NCBI GenBank assembly: GCA_022482815.1
Contig: JAKVOM010000001.1
Coordinates: 310,001 to 374,000, forward strand
Reading direction: 5' to 3'
From: Acidaminococcus sp.
GTDB taxonomy: Bacteria; Bacillota; Negativicutes; Acidaminococcales; Acidaminococcaceae
DNA: 64,000 nt
Below are positions 46,950 to 55,229 of the stretch, piece by piece (positions within the stretch are counted from its first letter, which is position 1; the number at the start of each line of letters is the position of its first letter). The notes beneath the pieces were generated by a model. It was not told the DNA's origin, made no database searches, and saw only the letters and a program-made list of their open reading frames with translations. A program made the translations under genes and the position numbers.

Positions 46950-47915
46950 TTATTTTTTAGCTAATGTCTGATTTTTGATCTGTCTTGTAGGAATCTCACG
47001 AATCAGATCCTTCGACTTACCAGCTCGGAGGATATAACTATCCGTACTGTGACCAATAATGCGAACAACTTCCCTGCTTATTTGGATTGCCTTGTCCAGG
47101 TCTACCCCTGTGTCAATTCCAGACTCATCACACATATGCAGTACATCTTCCGTTGCGACATTGCCAGCTGCACCAGGCACAAACGGGCACCCGCCAACAC
47201 CGGCAAAACTTGTATCGAAGTTAGTGAACCCGCATTCCAGACCAGCCATGATATTGGCAATCCCCAATCCTCTGGTATTATGGAAATGCAGCCACCATTT
47301 CACCTCCGGATAAGATTTGCGCATTTCCTTACAGATTCTTTTAACTTGAACCGGATATGCCATACCCGAAGCATCAGACAAAGAGATTTCTGATACTCCA
47401 ACGGCCAGATATGCCTCAACAATTCTTTTTACATCCGAAAGAGGGATTTCTTTATCCCAGGGAGAACCAAATACCATCGAAATAGATCCGGACACGTCCA
47501 GCCCTGCTTCTTTTGCTTTTTGAACACATTCACCAAAACGACCAACACTTTCTTCCGGCGTGCAATTCAGGTTTGCAAGATTATGTGCAGTGCTTGCCGA
47601 TACATTCAATTTAACTTTGTGGCACCCGCAGTCTATAGCTCTGGTCACACCTCTTAAGTTGGCAATCAAAGCACGATACTCCACGCCTTTAACCTTTTTT
47701 ATTTTTTTAAAGACTTCATCTGTGTTTGCCATTTGAGGGACAGCTTTTGGACTTACAAAAGATCCGACCTCGATTACCTTAAAACCAGCTGCGGCCATAT
47801 CATCTATTAATTTTACCTTATCCTCGACAGAGACCATCGTTTTTTCATTCTGAAGTCCATCCCTGGTACCTACTTCACAGATAGTAATGGATTTTGGAAG
47901 TTCTTCATTCACCAT
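46950..47915 (-). CDS. Hydroxymethylglutaryl-CoA lyase
   Basis: Cleaves 3-hydroxy-3-methylglutaryl-CoA to acetyl-CoA and acetoacetate. The 321-residue TIM-barrel protein carries EVGTRDGLQNE (Arg18, Asp19), the metal-binding HxH at His210/His212 (LHFHNTRG), and the HMGL active-site signature GGCPFVPGAAGN with catalytic Cys243 and Asn252. ATED follows, as in true lyases. It begins 25 bp after the GltS-type symporter and precedes a CoA-acylating aldehyde dehydrogenase. No leucine-degradation genes are nearby, so HMG-CoA probably comes from the neighbouring dehydrogenases. A lyase for a close homologue of HMG-CoA is also possible. Confidence 0.9.
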   Translation of the reverse strand: MVNEELPKSITICEVGTRDGLQNEKTMVSVEDKVKLIDDMAAAGFKVIEVGSFVSPKAVPQMANTDEVFKKIKKVKGVEYRALIANLRGVTRAIDCGCHKVKLNVSASTAHNLANLNCTPEESVGRFGECVQKAKEAGLDVSGSISMVFGSPWDKEIPLSDVKRIVEAYLAVGVSEISLSDASGMAYPVQVKRICKEMRKSYPEVKWWLHFHNTRGLGIANIMAGLECGFTNFDTSFAGVGGCPFVPGAAGNVATEDVLHMCDESGIDTGVDLDKAIQISREVVRIIGHSTDSYILRAGKSKDLIREIPTRQIKNQTLAKK

Positions 47916-47940
47916 AATCCCTCCTCTCGTTCAAGTGATG

Positions 47941-49260
47941 TTATTTCTTATTAGCAAACATAACCCATCCGATGATAAGCGGAATGAAGAAGCTAGCGGC
48001 ACCAATTCCAATGCACGCCATTAAATTACCGCTGAAATAAAGAGCGGGCAAAATAGCCGGCATAGAGCCGTAAACCGGAGCCCATGCGGAGGAAGCAACG
48101 CCCTGGGCATCCGGAGCTGAAGACTTCCCATCAGGGTCAACTGCACGAACAAGCGCCAATCCGGTAGGAACTGCACCGGATGCCATACCAAACAGGCAGC
48201 AGGCCTTTTCAAACCATTCCAGTTTGCAGTATTTTCTGCAGAAATACAGCGATACCAAGATAGTAAGTACGAGCAAAACAGCAGAGTAGATGATAATAGG
48301 AACGATAAACGTGCTGACAAGACTAAGTTTCATCGTAGAAACAGCGCCAAGGATCAAAACATCCAGGGCACATCCTGAAACCTGGCTGATTGTCGGTTTA
48401 TCCAGATATCCATTCCAGTGCATCTTCGACATAATAATACGAATAATAGCTGCTCCCAGCATACCGTTAACCAGAGATCCCAGTTTCTTGACCCACGGGA
48501 AAATCGTATTTCCCAGAGTTCCCAGGATCAGCTGACCTAACCACATACTAAAAAGGATCAAACAAATTTGCAATACCAAGGCGTTAATGCCGTTGGAAGA
48601 AACTTTTACGTGACCTATAGGCTTTTGTAAATTTTCAGGAAGAACACCACTCAACGTTGGATCGTATCCACTTTCAGGGATTTTAGTGTATCGAGCATAG
48701 CCCTTACGAATCCCCCAGTTTACAATAACCATACCGATAGTAACTGCGGACATAAGTCCTATCGTGGAAAGAATCATACCCATGCTCAGGGCACCTTCTG
48801 CGCCAAGTTTATCAAGCTGAGTCCCGGCAGCGCCTGCAGTACCATGGCCGCCCCAGAAGGAAAATACACCAAGGAGCCCCCAACCTTTAGGAAGCGACGG
48901 CCAAGCTTGAGAGAGTGCTTCACCCAGTGGAGCCCCAACCATCAGCTGCATTCCCCAAACAGCTATGCAGACACATGCATAATCAACGTAGTTACGAAAA
49001 CGACTTTTATCAAAAGTGATTCCCAAAACAATACAAGTAAGAACAAGCCCAATCAGAGCACCTGCATAGGAACTGAATGATTTAGGAATAGTAATTACAC
49101 CCAAAACCTGAGGTCCTAGAATCAATCCTAAAAAACCTGCCAGCATAGACGTTGGAATATATAATTTTTGGATTGGTTTGCAAATTTCTCTAACCACAAA
49201 GCCCAGCAGCATTAAAGCAGCTAATACTTGCCAGTCTTTTAATAAGGATGCGAATGTCAT
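47941..49260 (-). CDS. GltS-type sodium:carboxylate symporter 2
   Basis: A 439-residue ESS-family membrane carrier, related to the proteins at 40981 and 53799. Visible marks are PTSMLAGFLGLILGPQVLG near 36, FWGGHGTAGAAGTQLD near 135 and GMASGAVPTGLALVRAVDPDG near 355. About 12 membrane segments. It sits in an operon between the Fe-alcohol dehydrogenase (20 bp upstream) and HMG-CoA lyase, so it should import the substrate of that pathway, probably a hydroxycarboxylate. The ATG at 49260 follows GGAGGAGGG. Confidence 0.85.
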   Translation of the reverse strand: MTFASLLKDWQVLAALMLLGFVVREICKPIQKLYIPTSMLAGFLGLILGPQVLGVITIPKSFSSYAGALIGLVLTCIVLGITFDKSRFRNYVDYACVCIAVWGMQLMVGAPLGEALSQAWPSLPKGWGLLGVFSFWGGHGTAGAAGTQLDKLGAEGALSMGMILSTIGLMSAVTIGMVIVNWGIRKGYARYTKIPESGYDPTLSGVLPENLQKPIGHVKVSSNGINALVLQICLILFSMWLGQLILGTLGNTIFPWVKKLGSLVNGMLGAAIIRIIMSKMHWNGYLDKPTISQVSGCALDVLILGAVSTMKLSLVSTFIVPIIIYSAVLLVLTILVSLYFCRKYCKLEWFEKACCLFGMASGAVPTGLALVRAVDPDGKSSAPDAQGVASSAWAPVYGSMPAILPALYFSGNLMACIGIGAASFFIPLIIGWVMFANKK

Positions 49261-49280
49261 TATATGGCCCTCCTCCCTAA

Positions 49281-50456
49281 CTATTTATTTAAGTTCAAAT
49301 AAATCTGTTTAATTTCGTCGGCCGTTAAAACAACTGGGTTTCCCTTCATTGCAGGATCATTTTGAGCATTCTTAACAATAGTCTCCAAAGAAGCATTGAA
49401 TTTATCCTGACTGATTCCCAACTCGCTAATGGTCTTTGGAGTTTTGGTAACTTCCATCAGTTTGTTCCATTCTTTGATCAGCCCTTCAACAGCTTCTTCA
49501 TCGGTTGCTGCTTCCACGCCTAAATATCTGGCAACCTCTGCATACTCCTTAAGACATTTCCTGGAGTTCAGGCGAATCACTTGTTCCATCGGAGGTGCTA
49601 CAGATGTGCCGTGAGGCATATGAACCAATGTTGCAAGTTGTTTACCAGATCCATGGGAAGCGCCTGAACCTCTTCCGGCCAAGGCGATACCACCCATCGT
49701 TGCGGCAATCTGCATCTGAGCTCTGGCCTTAAGATTACCAGGTTCTTTTAAAACGATCGGCAAATTAGCAACTATCCTTTTCATACCTTCCAATGCAAAT
49801 AAATCTGTGAAGGAGTTTTTAGGATTCTTATTAACGTAAGCTTCTATACAATGTGCAAAAGCGTCCAGTCCGGTTGCTCCGGTAATCTTAAATGGCACGG
49901 TTACCGTAAACCGAGGATCCAGCACCACGTAATGAGGAATCAATTGATAATCTGCAATTCCTTTCTTTACTTGCGGAACCTGAGGATTTCCCGTAGGTAC
50001 ATAAATTACAGCAATTGGAGAAACCTCGGATCCTGTCCCGCTCGTCGTCGGAATATAGAGCAGTCTGGCTTTACGCTGTACGGGAGGAAGATTAAACCGA
50101 TTCATTAAAGCCTCATCCGTAATGTCAGGATGCTCATAGTACACTTCCATGACTTTGACCGAATCCATTACTGCCCCACCGCCAATGGCAATAATTAAAT
50201 CCGGTTGAGTCTCAATCAGCTTTTTAGAATTTTCCTTAACGAATCCTAGAGTAGGTTCCTTTCCTTCGTCGTAGAAGAGCCAATGTTTGACGTTTCTTTT
50301 TTCAAATATAGAGTTCATCAGCTCCAAAACGTCCTTGTTATATTCGCAAAAAACCCGATCCGCAAATACAACCACCCGACTCATTTCAACCTTCTCCAAA
50401 AACTCCAAGGAGTTCTCTCCATACACAATCTTGTTCGCAAAGTTGGCCTGCAGCAT
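49281..50456 (-). CDS. Iron-containing alcohol dehydrogenase
   Basis: A 391-residue group III alcohol dehydrogenase. The NAD-binding GGGAVMD is at 92-98 and the PTTSGTGSEVSP block follows at about 137-147. Metal ligands by comparison with FucO are Asp198 and His202 (LDAFAH), His268 and His282 (VHMPHG). The His usually found four residues after His268 is Lys272 here. It would oxidise an alcohol to an aldehyde (or the reverse) for the CoA-acylating aldehyde dehydrogenase of the same unit. The ATG at 50456 is chosen for the GGAAGGGGTG upstream; an ATG at 50510 has no ribosome site. It is first in the operon, divergent from LysR at 50691. Confidence 0.88.
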   Translation of the reverse strand: MLQANFANKIVYGENSLEFLEKVEMSRVVVFADRVFCEYNKDVLELMNSIFEKRNVKHWLFYDEGKEPTLGFVKENSKKLIETQPDLIIAIGGGAVMDSVKVMEVYYEHPDITDEALMNRFNLPPVQRKARLLYIPTTSGTGSEVSPIAVIYVPTGNPQVPQVKKGIADYQLIPHYVVLDPRFTVTVPFKITGATGLDAFAHCIEAYVNKNPKNSFTDLFALEGMKRIVANLPIVLKEPGNLKARAQMQIAATMGGIALAGRGSGASHGSGKQLATLVHMPHGTSVAPPMEQVIRLNSRKCLKEYAEVARYLGVEAATDEEAVEGLIKEWNKLMEVTKTPKTISELGISQDKFNASLETIVKNAQNDPAMKGNPVVLTADEIKQIYLNLNK

Positions 50457-50642
50457 CTCACTCACCCCTTCCAACAATTTACCGCAGCGCTTTAAATACA
50501 GAAAGTTCATTAAGTTCTAACTATTTAATGATTTCTGTCTTTCTTTGTCTTTATTTTATCTTTCACGTTATAGACCGTCTAATACTTGATTCAGATTGTA
50601 TTGATAGAAGAATTCTATAATCCCTATTTTTTGGTAATCGTA

Positions 50643-50651
50643 TGCTATAAT
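50643..50651 (+). promoter_or_regulatory. Extended -10 promoter of the LysR gene
   Basis: TGCTATAAT, an ideal extended -10, lies 40 bp before the LysR start. No good -35 is visible. Confidence 0.55.
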
Positions 50652-50690
50652 AAACTGGAGTGAGAGGGGATTCAGAAAGCAGGTGATATT

Positions 50691-51581
50691 ATGAAATTAC
50701 TACAGCTTCAATACTTTCAGACGCTTGCAAAAATGCTTCATTATACCAAAGCAGCTGAAGCACTGCATATTTCTCAGCCTAGCCTGAGTTATGCGATTGC
50801 AGAACTTGAAAAAGAGTTAAAAGTTCCTCTTTTTATAAGAGCAAAGAAGAAAATTAGCCTCAGTCCATATGGTGAATGCTTTCTGGAATACGTAAACCAA
50901 GCACTGGATATGTTGGATAAGGGCGTGGATTATATTCACTCCATGAAAAATGCCAATGCCGGAACTGTCACAATAGGATACATCTATAGTCTGAGTACAA
51001 CTCTTATTCCAGAAGTTATTGATGCCTTTAAAAGGGAACAAAGCAATACAGACATAAAATTTAAATATGTCCAAGATTTGCAGACTGGATTGGTGGATGC
51101 CTTAAAAGATGAAAAAGTCGATTTAATCATCTCTGCTGACACTGATCCGGATTTAATTTCAGTACCATTATTTACCCAAGAACTGTATCTCATGGTTCAT
51201 AAAAGTCATCCGTTGGCAAAAAGAGACAGTGTTTCGTTTTCCGAAATTGCTCATGAACCATTCATTATGCTCGACTCAAGCAGTGCGCTCAGGAAATTGC
51301 TCGACAAACGTTTCCAAAGAATCCGTGTTAAACCCAATATTGTGGCAGAAGCAAATGAATGTGCAGCTGCCCTGCAATATGTAGCACAAAATGATGGAGT
51401 TACCATTGTCCCCGACATCCATTTAACATCCCTGATGCCTGTCAAAAGGATTAAAATTGCTTCATCTGGTTTTGTACGTACAATTTACATATCCTGGAAA
51501 AGTGAGATTACCTTAATCCCTCCCGTTCACAGAGTAAGAGATTACATTATATCCTATCTACACGGAACGAATTCTTTTTAA
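50691..51581 (+). CDS. LysR-family transcriptional regulator
   Basis: A 296-residue LysR protein of CynR/CysB-like length. The winged helix covers LHYTKAAEALHISQPSLSYAIAELEKEL (16-43) and the effector domain starts near 90 (AGTVTIGYIYSLSTTLIPEV). It is divergent from the Fe-alcohol dehydrogenase operon across about 235 bp and is its likely regulator. AGGTGA precedes the ATG. The single-gene unit ends at a perfect terminator at 51603. Confidence 0.93.
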   Translation: MKLLQLQYFQTLAKMLHYTKAAEALHISQPSLSYAIAELEKELKVPLFIRAKKKISLSPYGECFLEYVNQALDMLDKGVDYIHSMKNANAGTVTIGYIYSLSTTLIPEVIDAFKREQSNTDIKFKYVQDLQTGLVDALKDEKVDLIISADTDPDLISVPLFTQELYLMVHKSHPLAKRDSVSFSEIAHEPFIMLDSSSALRKLLDKRFQRIRVKPNIVAEANECAAALQYVAQNDGVTIVPDIHLTSLMPVKRIKIASSGFVRTIYISWKSEITLIPPVHRVRDYIISYLHGTNSF

Positions 51582-51602
51582 TCATATGTTTACCTAATGA
51601 CA

Positions 51603-51650
51603 ACGAATAAAATCCCAGAAATCAAAAATGATTTCTGGGATTTTATTCGT
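51603..51650. terminator. Bidirectional terminator between LysR and transketolase genes
   Basis: A perfect 22-bp stem with a 4-nt loop AAAA (left arm 51603-51624, right arm 51629-51650). The core is AATCCCAGAAATCA. It serves the convergent genes ending at 51581 and 51671. Confidence 0.95.
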
Positions 51651-51670
51651 TACATTATCGAGCCTAAAAT

Positions 51671-52621
51671 TCACAACAATCGAATCATTGCCTTCTCGAG
51701 TCCTTCCGCATCATACCCAAAGGCATGGTAGAGATTTTCCGCCGAAGCCAGAGAAGGAAAAGTATCAGGAATCCCCAAATTGATAAAACTGGGGGACATT
51801 TTTGATTCAGCTAATATTTCGGCCACATAATAGCCTAATCCTCCAACCACATTGTGATCATGAGCCACAACAATACGCCCTGTTTTTGCTGCCTCTATCA
51901 CTGCATTTTTATCAATGGGTTTCAACGTATGCATATCTACAACACGAATTTTCTTCCCCAATTTTCGTTCTATTTGCAAAGCCGCCTTTACAGCAAATTG
52001 AGTAGTAACTCCCGAACAAATAAACGCACCGTCCTGTCCTTCATGAGCAATAGATGCTCTTCCTATATTAAAAGAATAGATGCTTTCGTCATAGATATGT
52101 GCAACTGGGTAAACAGTATTTCTCATATACACAGGGCCATTGTAATTTAACAAAGCATCTAACATTTTTCTTGCTTGCACGGGATCACTAGGCTCCACGA
52201 CAGTCATATTGGCCATGCTGCCCATGATTGCACAATCTTCCATCCCCCAGTGAGTAGCGCCTGACATTCCGCTCGACAGCCCCGAGTAAATAGCGATAAG
52301 GCGTACTTTTAAATTTCCATAAGCTACATCTGTCCTGCACTGTTCGCAAGCCCTCATGGAAATGAAATTAGCCATTGAAAAGACAAAAGGCAGCAAGCCT
52401 TCGTGAGCTAGTCCTGCTGCAAAACCTATCAAATCCTGCTCAGCAATGCCCACGTTAAAGGTCCTGTTGGGAAACTTTTCCCTAAATTTGTTTGTGCGGC
52501 ACGTTTTCCCGAGATCAGCATTGATCACAACCATTTTGTCATTTTTTGTTCCTAAGTAGGGCAGGTATTCCCCTATTTCATCCCGCAGGACCCTTTTATC
52601 ATCAAAATCATAGGCAAACAT
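51671..52621 (-). CDS. Transketolase-family protein, C-terminal subunit
   Basis: A 316-residue protein matching the pyrimidine-binding and C-terminal domains of a split transketolase. The catalytic glutamate lies in GIAEQDLIGFAAGLAHEG near 80, and the C-terminal domain has VVDMHTLKPID. It requires the N-terminal thiamine-diphosphate subunit encoded just upstream, whose gene carries a frameshift. The ATG at 52621 is preferred: GGGGAGA lies 7-8 nt before it, inside the end of the upstream gene. Split transketolases serve the pentose phosphate route or special sugar and sulfo-sugar pathways; which applies here is unknown. Confidence 0.88.
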   Translation of the reverse strand: MFAYDFDDKRVLRDEIGEYLPYLGTKNDKMVVINADLGKTCRTNKFREKFPNRTFNVGIAEQDLIGFAAGLAHEGLLPFVFSMANFISMRACEQCRTDVAYGNLKVRLIAIYSGLSSGMSGATHWGMEDCAIMGSMANMTVVEPSDPVQARKMLDALLNYNGPVYMRNTVYPVAHIYDESIYSFNIGRASIAHEGQDGAFICSGVTTQFAVKAALQIERKLGKKIRVVDMHTLKPIDKNAVIEAAKTGRIVVAHDHNVVGGLGYYVAEILAESKMSPSFINLGIPDTFPSLASAENLYHAFGYDAEGLEKAMIRLL

Positions 52622-52625
52622 GATT

Positions 52626-53475
52626 TCATCTCCCCTCATTGTTATAATATTCTTTTAACTCCTCCATTGCCTCTGAATATTGTTCAGGAGAAAGTTTTCC
52701 TTTGTGCCAAGCTGGGCTGTTTTCCATAAAAGAAACTCCCTTTCCTTTGGTCGTATGACAGATGATAACAGTTGGAATCCTGGAAGAAGGCAGAGGCAGC
52801 TGTTCAAATTCCTGCAAGATAGAAGGGATATCATTGCCATCAATTTCTTTCACTTTCCATCCAAATGCCCTGTACTTTTCAGCGATATTCCCCAACGAGG
52901 TAATTTCATCTACGAAACCAATCTGACTCCAATCCATTTTGATCAATTATAGCGACTAAATTACCCAGGTTATAGTGGACAGAATTCATGGCAGCTTCCC
53001 AAACTGAACCTTCGGATTGTTCACCATCTCCCATGATCACATAAACTCGATTTTTCCAATTATGTTTTAAGCGCAGTGCCATTGCAATTCCGCTAGCAAT
53101 TGACAGGCCATGTCCTAATGATCCTGTGGATACTTCTATGTAGGGATTTTCAAAACTACATGGATGCATAGAGAATCTTCCTCCGCTGGAATCGTATTCT
53201 TTCATTACGTCATCAACGCCGTAACATCCTATGGCTGCCTGACAAAAATTCAAAGCAGCTGATGCATGGCCCTTTGATAGCACAAACCGATCCCTGTTTT
53301 CATCATGCGGATCGGCTGGATTATAATGCATCTGATACTGCCATAATACAGTCATTACATCAGTAATCGACAAATCTCCTCCGATGTGAATTGACTTTTT
53401 AGAGGCGAGTGTTAATAGATTTTTTCTGACTTCATAGGCAGCTTTCTCAAGTTTCAGAATTTGCTCTTTTTTCAT
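52626..53475 (-). pseudogene. Transketolase N-terminal subunit, frameshifted
   Basis: The N-terminal thiamine-diphosphate domain of a split transketolase. Frame one reads SKGHASAALNFC, GSLGHGLSIASGIAMAL and the TPP motif GDGEQSEG to IIDQNGLESDWF, then goes out of frame and stops at 52906. A second frame continues as VDEITSLGNIAEKYRAFGW to 52626. The two join properly if one base is removed near 52914, so there is a +1 frameshift of natural or sequencing origin. Undisrupted it would be about 282 residues. The start ATG at 53475 follows GGAGG. It lies 4 bp before the C-terminal subunit gene. Confidence 0.88.
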
Positions 53476-53648
53476 CACTACATCCTCCTATCATAACTTT
53501 CTATAAATTTTATTCAAAAATAATCTGAAAATTTCTACTTTTTCTACCGATTATCTCCTTACAGTTTTAGTTTATACTTCAGAAAAAATAAGCGTCTAAT
53601 ACTAGTTTTTAATCAAGTTAATAAAAGTTTTCTATTATTTTTCAAAAA

Positions 53649-53700
53649 TAAAAAAGATGACTGTGGAGAAAAACAACTTTTCTTCACAGCCATCTTTTTT
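53649..53700. terminator. Hairpin after GltS-type symporter 3, GCTGTGAA class
   Basis: A roughly 23-bp imperfect stem (AAAAAAGATGACTGTGGAG with CTTCACAGCCATCTTTTTT). It sits in the 323-bp gap between the symporter stop at 53799 and the transketolase start. The transketolase pair may therefore have its own promoter. Confidence 0.8.
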
Positions 53701-53798
53701 ATTCGATAGTTGCCTTTTTATAGCTTTTTAACAGTACTTGAAACCAACACACACTTCTTCCGACCAAAATTCACAAATATTAAATATACTTCTTTCAA

Positions 53799-55184
53799 TC
53801 AACGAGCACATGGTGCCTTACTCTTAGAACTAAGTATATCCGAAAATTTACGATTTTTGTGCCAGAACGAACGTCTTGCAACAATGTAAAATGCGAGCCA
53901 GATAGCAAAGCTAAATAACCAAAGAATCCAAGCTGGAATTTTTGTGGAAAGAAGCGGCATTAATACCACATAAGGAATGGCCAGCGGATATAGTAACGAA
54001 ACCGCTGATGCAACAGAATCTTGTCCCGTTGTTTCAAAGTTAGGGTCTACAACACGTAAAAGCATCAGGCCTGTAGCCAAAACACCACTTTCAAGTCCAT
54101 AGCTGGCCACAGCACGTTCAAACCAATCTACATCAAATATTTTCCAAGAGAAATAGAAATTGGCAATAAGGTTTACTACAATCATGACGACAATAGTCAG
54201 GACAAGAGGTACCAGATAAAGAGAAAATACTTTAAGAGAAAGCGTAGCAATTGCTGCACAAACAAGGTAATCAAGGGCGACGCCGGAAATACGAGTGATT
54301 GTTGCTCTGTCTATATACGATTCCAGGTGAAGTTTTCTCATAACGTAGTTAAAGGTGGCACCAAAAACCATGGCGCAGGCAAAATGCGGTATTTCCTTAA
54401 GCAGCGGATGAATCATGACTAATCCCTTAGATAATAAGGTTGCCCCGCCAAAAACAAAACCCGTAATGGCAAGCTGGAGAGCAAGAGGATCCAAAGCATC
54501 AGCGTATGAAACGCCAACGCCAATAGGTTTACGTTCAGAAACAGGAACTATTCCTTCTTGGATACTTTTAGGGATAGATTGAGGCTCCAAAACTTTTTGT
54601 GCATAGCCTCTGCGCACCCCTATGTTAATGACAATCATTCCTAAAATGATACCCGACATCAATCCGGCTGTTGCCATCGTGTTTGCTACTGAAATACCTT
54701 CCGGCCAACCATATTGGGCAAGAGCCACACCAACGGCATTGGCAGTACCATGCCCGCCATGAAAACCAAAAACGGGGGTAAAGCCGAAGCTCACAGGTAA
54801 TTCAGGGAAAAAGGGGATAAGAAGCATGGTTAGTCCCAACCCGACCAATACTTGTGTTTGATGCATCAGACCAGAAACAGTAACCCCTTCTGAGGCAATG
54901 CGGCCAAAATTGTTGGATGGTTTTGCACCGACGAAAGCCAGTCCAAGGACAATAGAAGTAAGTTGTCCCGGCCACTGAGCAATACTCTTTCCAATGGGGA
55001 GAGAAAATCCAGTAAAGTGTCCTAAGATTTGCGGCCCGAGAAATAGCCCTACGAACCCTGCAATTAATGATGCAGGCAAGTACAAATTTTGGAGAAACTT
55101 ACTATGTTTCCGAAGAATTATACCTATAAGGAGCAGAAGACTTAATATCGCGCCATCCAAAATAACAGTCTTAAGAGGATTCAT
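53799..55184 (-). CDS. GltS-type sodium:carboxylate symporter 3
   Basis: A 461-residue ESS-family carrier with PASLIAGFVGLFLGPQILG near 36, FGFHGGHGTANAVGVAL near 140 and GLESGVLATGLMLLRVVDPNF near 375. It has about 12 membrane segments and a basic C-terminal tail. It lies 45 bp after the homocitrate/isopropylmalate-synthase-like gene. It is diverged from the two other copies in the window, suggesting a different cargo. The start follows AAGGAAG. Confidence 0.83.
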   Translation of the reverse strand: MNPLKTVILDGAILSLLLLIGIILRKHSKFLQNLYLPASLIAGFVGLFLGPQILGHFTGFSLPIGKSIAQWPGQLTSIVLGLAFVGAKPSNNFGRIASEGVTVSGLMHQTQVLVGLGLTMLLIPFFPELPVSFGFTPVFGFHGGHGTANAVGVALAQYGWPEGISVANTMATAGLMSGIILGMIVINIGVRRGYAQKVLEPQSIPKSIQEGIVPVSERKPIGVGVSYADALDPLALQLAITGFVFGGATLLSKGLVMIHPLLKEIPHFACAMVFGATFNYVMRKLHLESYIDRATITRISGVALDYLVCAAIATLSLKVFSLYLVPLVLTIVVMIVVNLIANFYFSWKIFDVDWFERAVASYGLESGVLATGLMLLRVVDPNFETTGQDSVASAVSLLYPLAIPYVVLMPLLSTKIPAWILWLFSFAIWLAFYIVARRSFWHKNRKFSDILSSKSKAPCAR

Positions 55185-55229
55185 AATTCGACTTCCTTTC
55201 TTCCAGAGACCTACACCCTAAACCAACTC

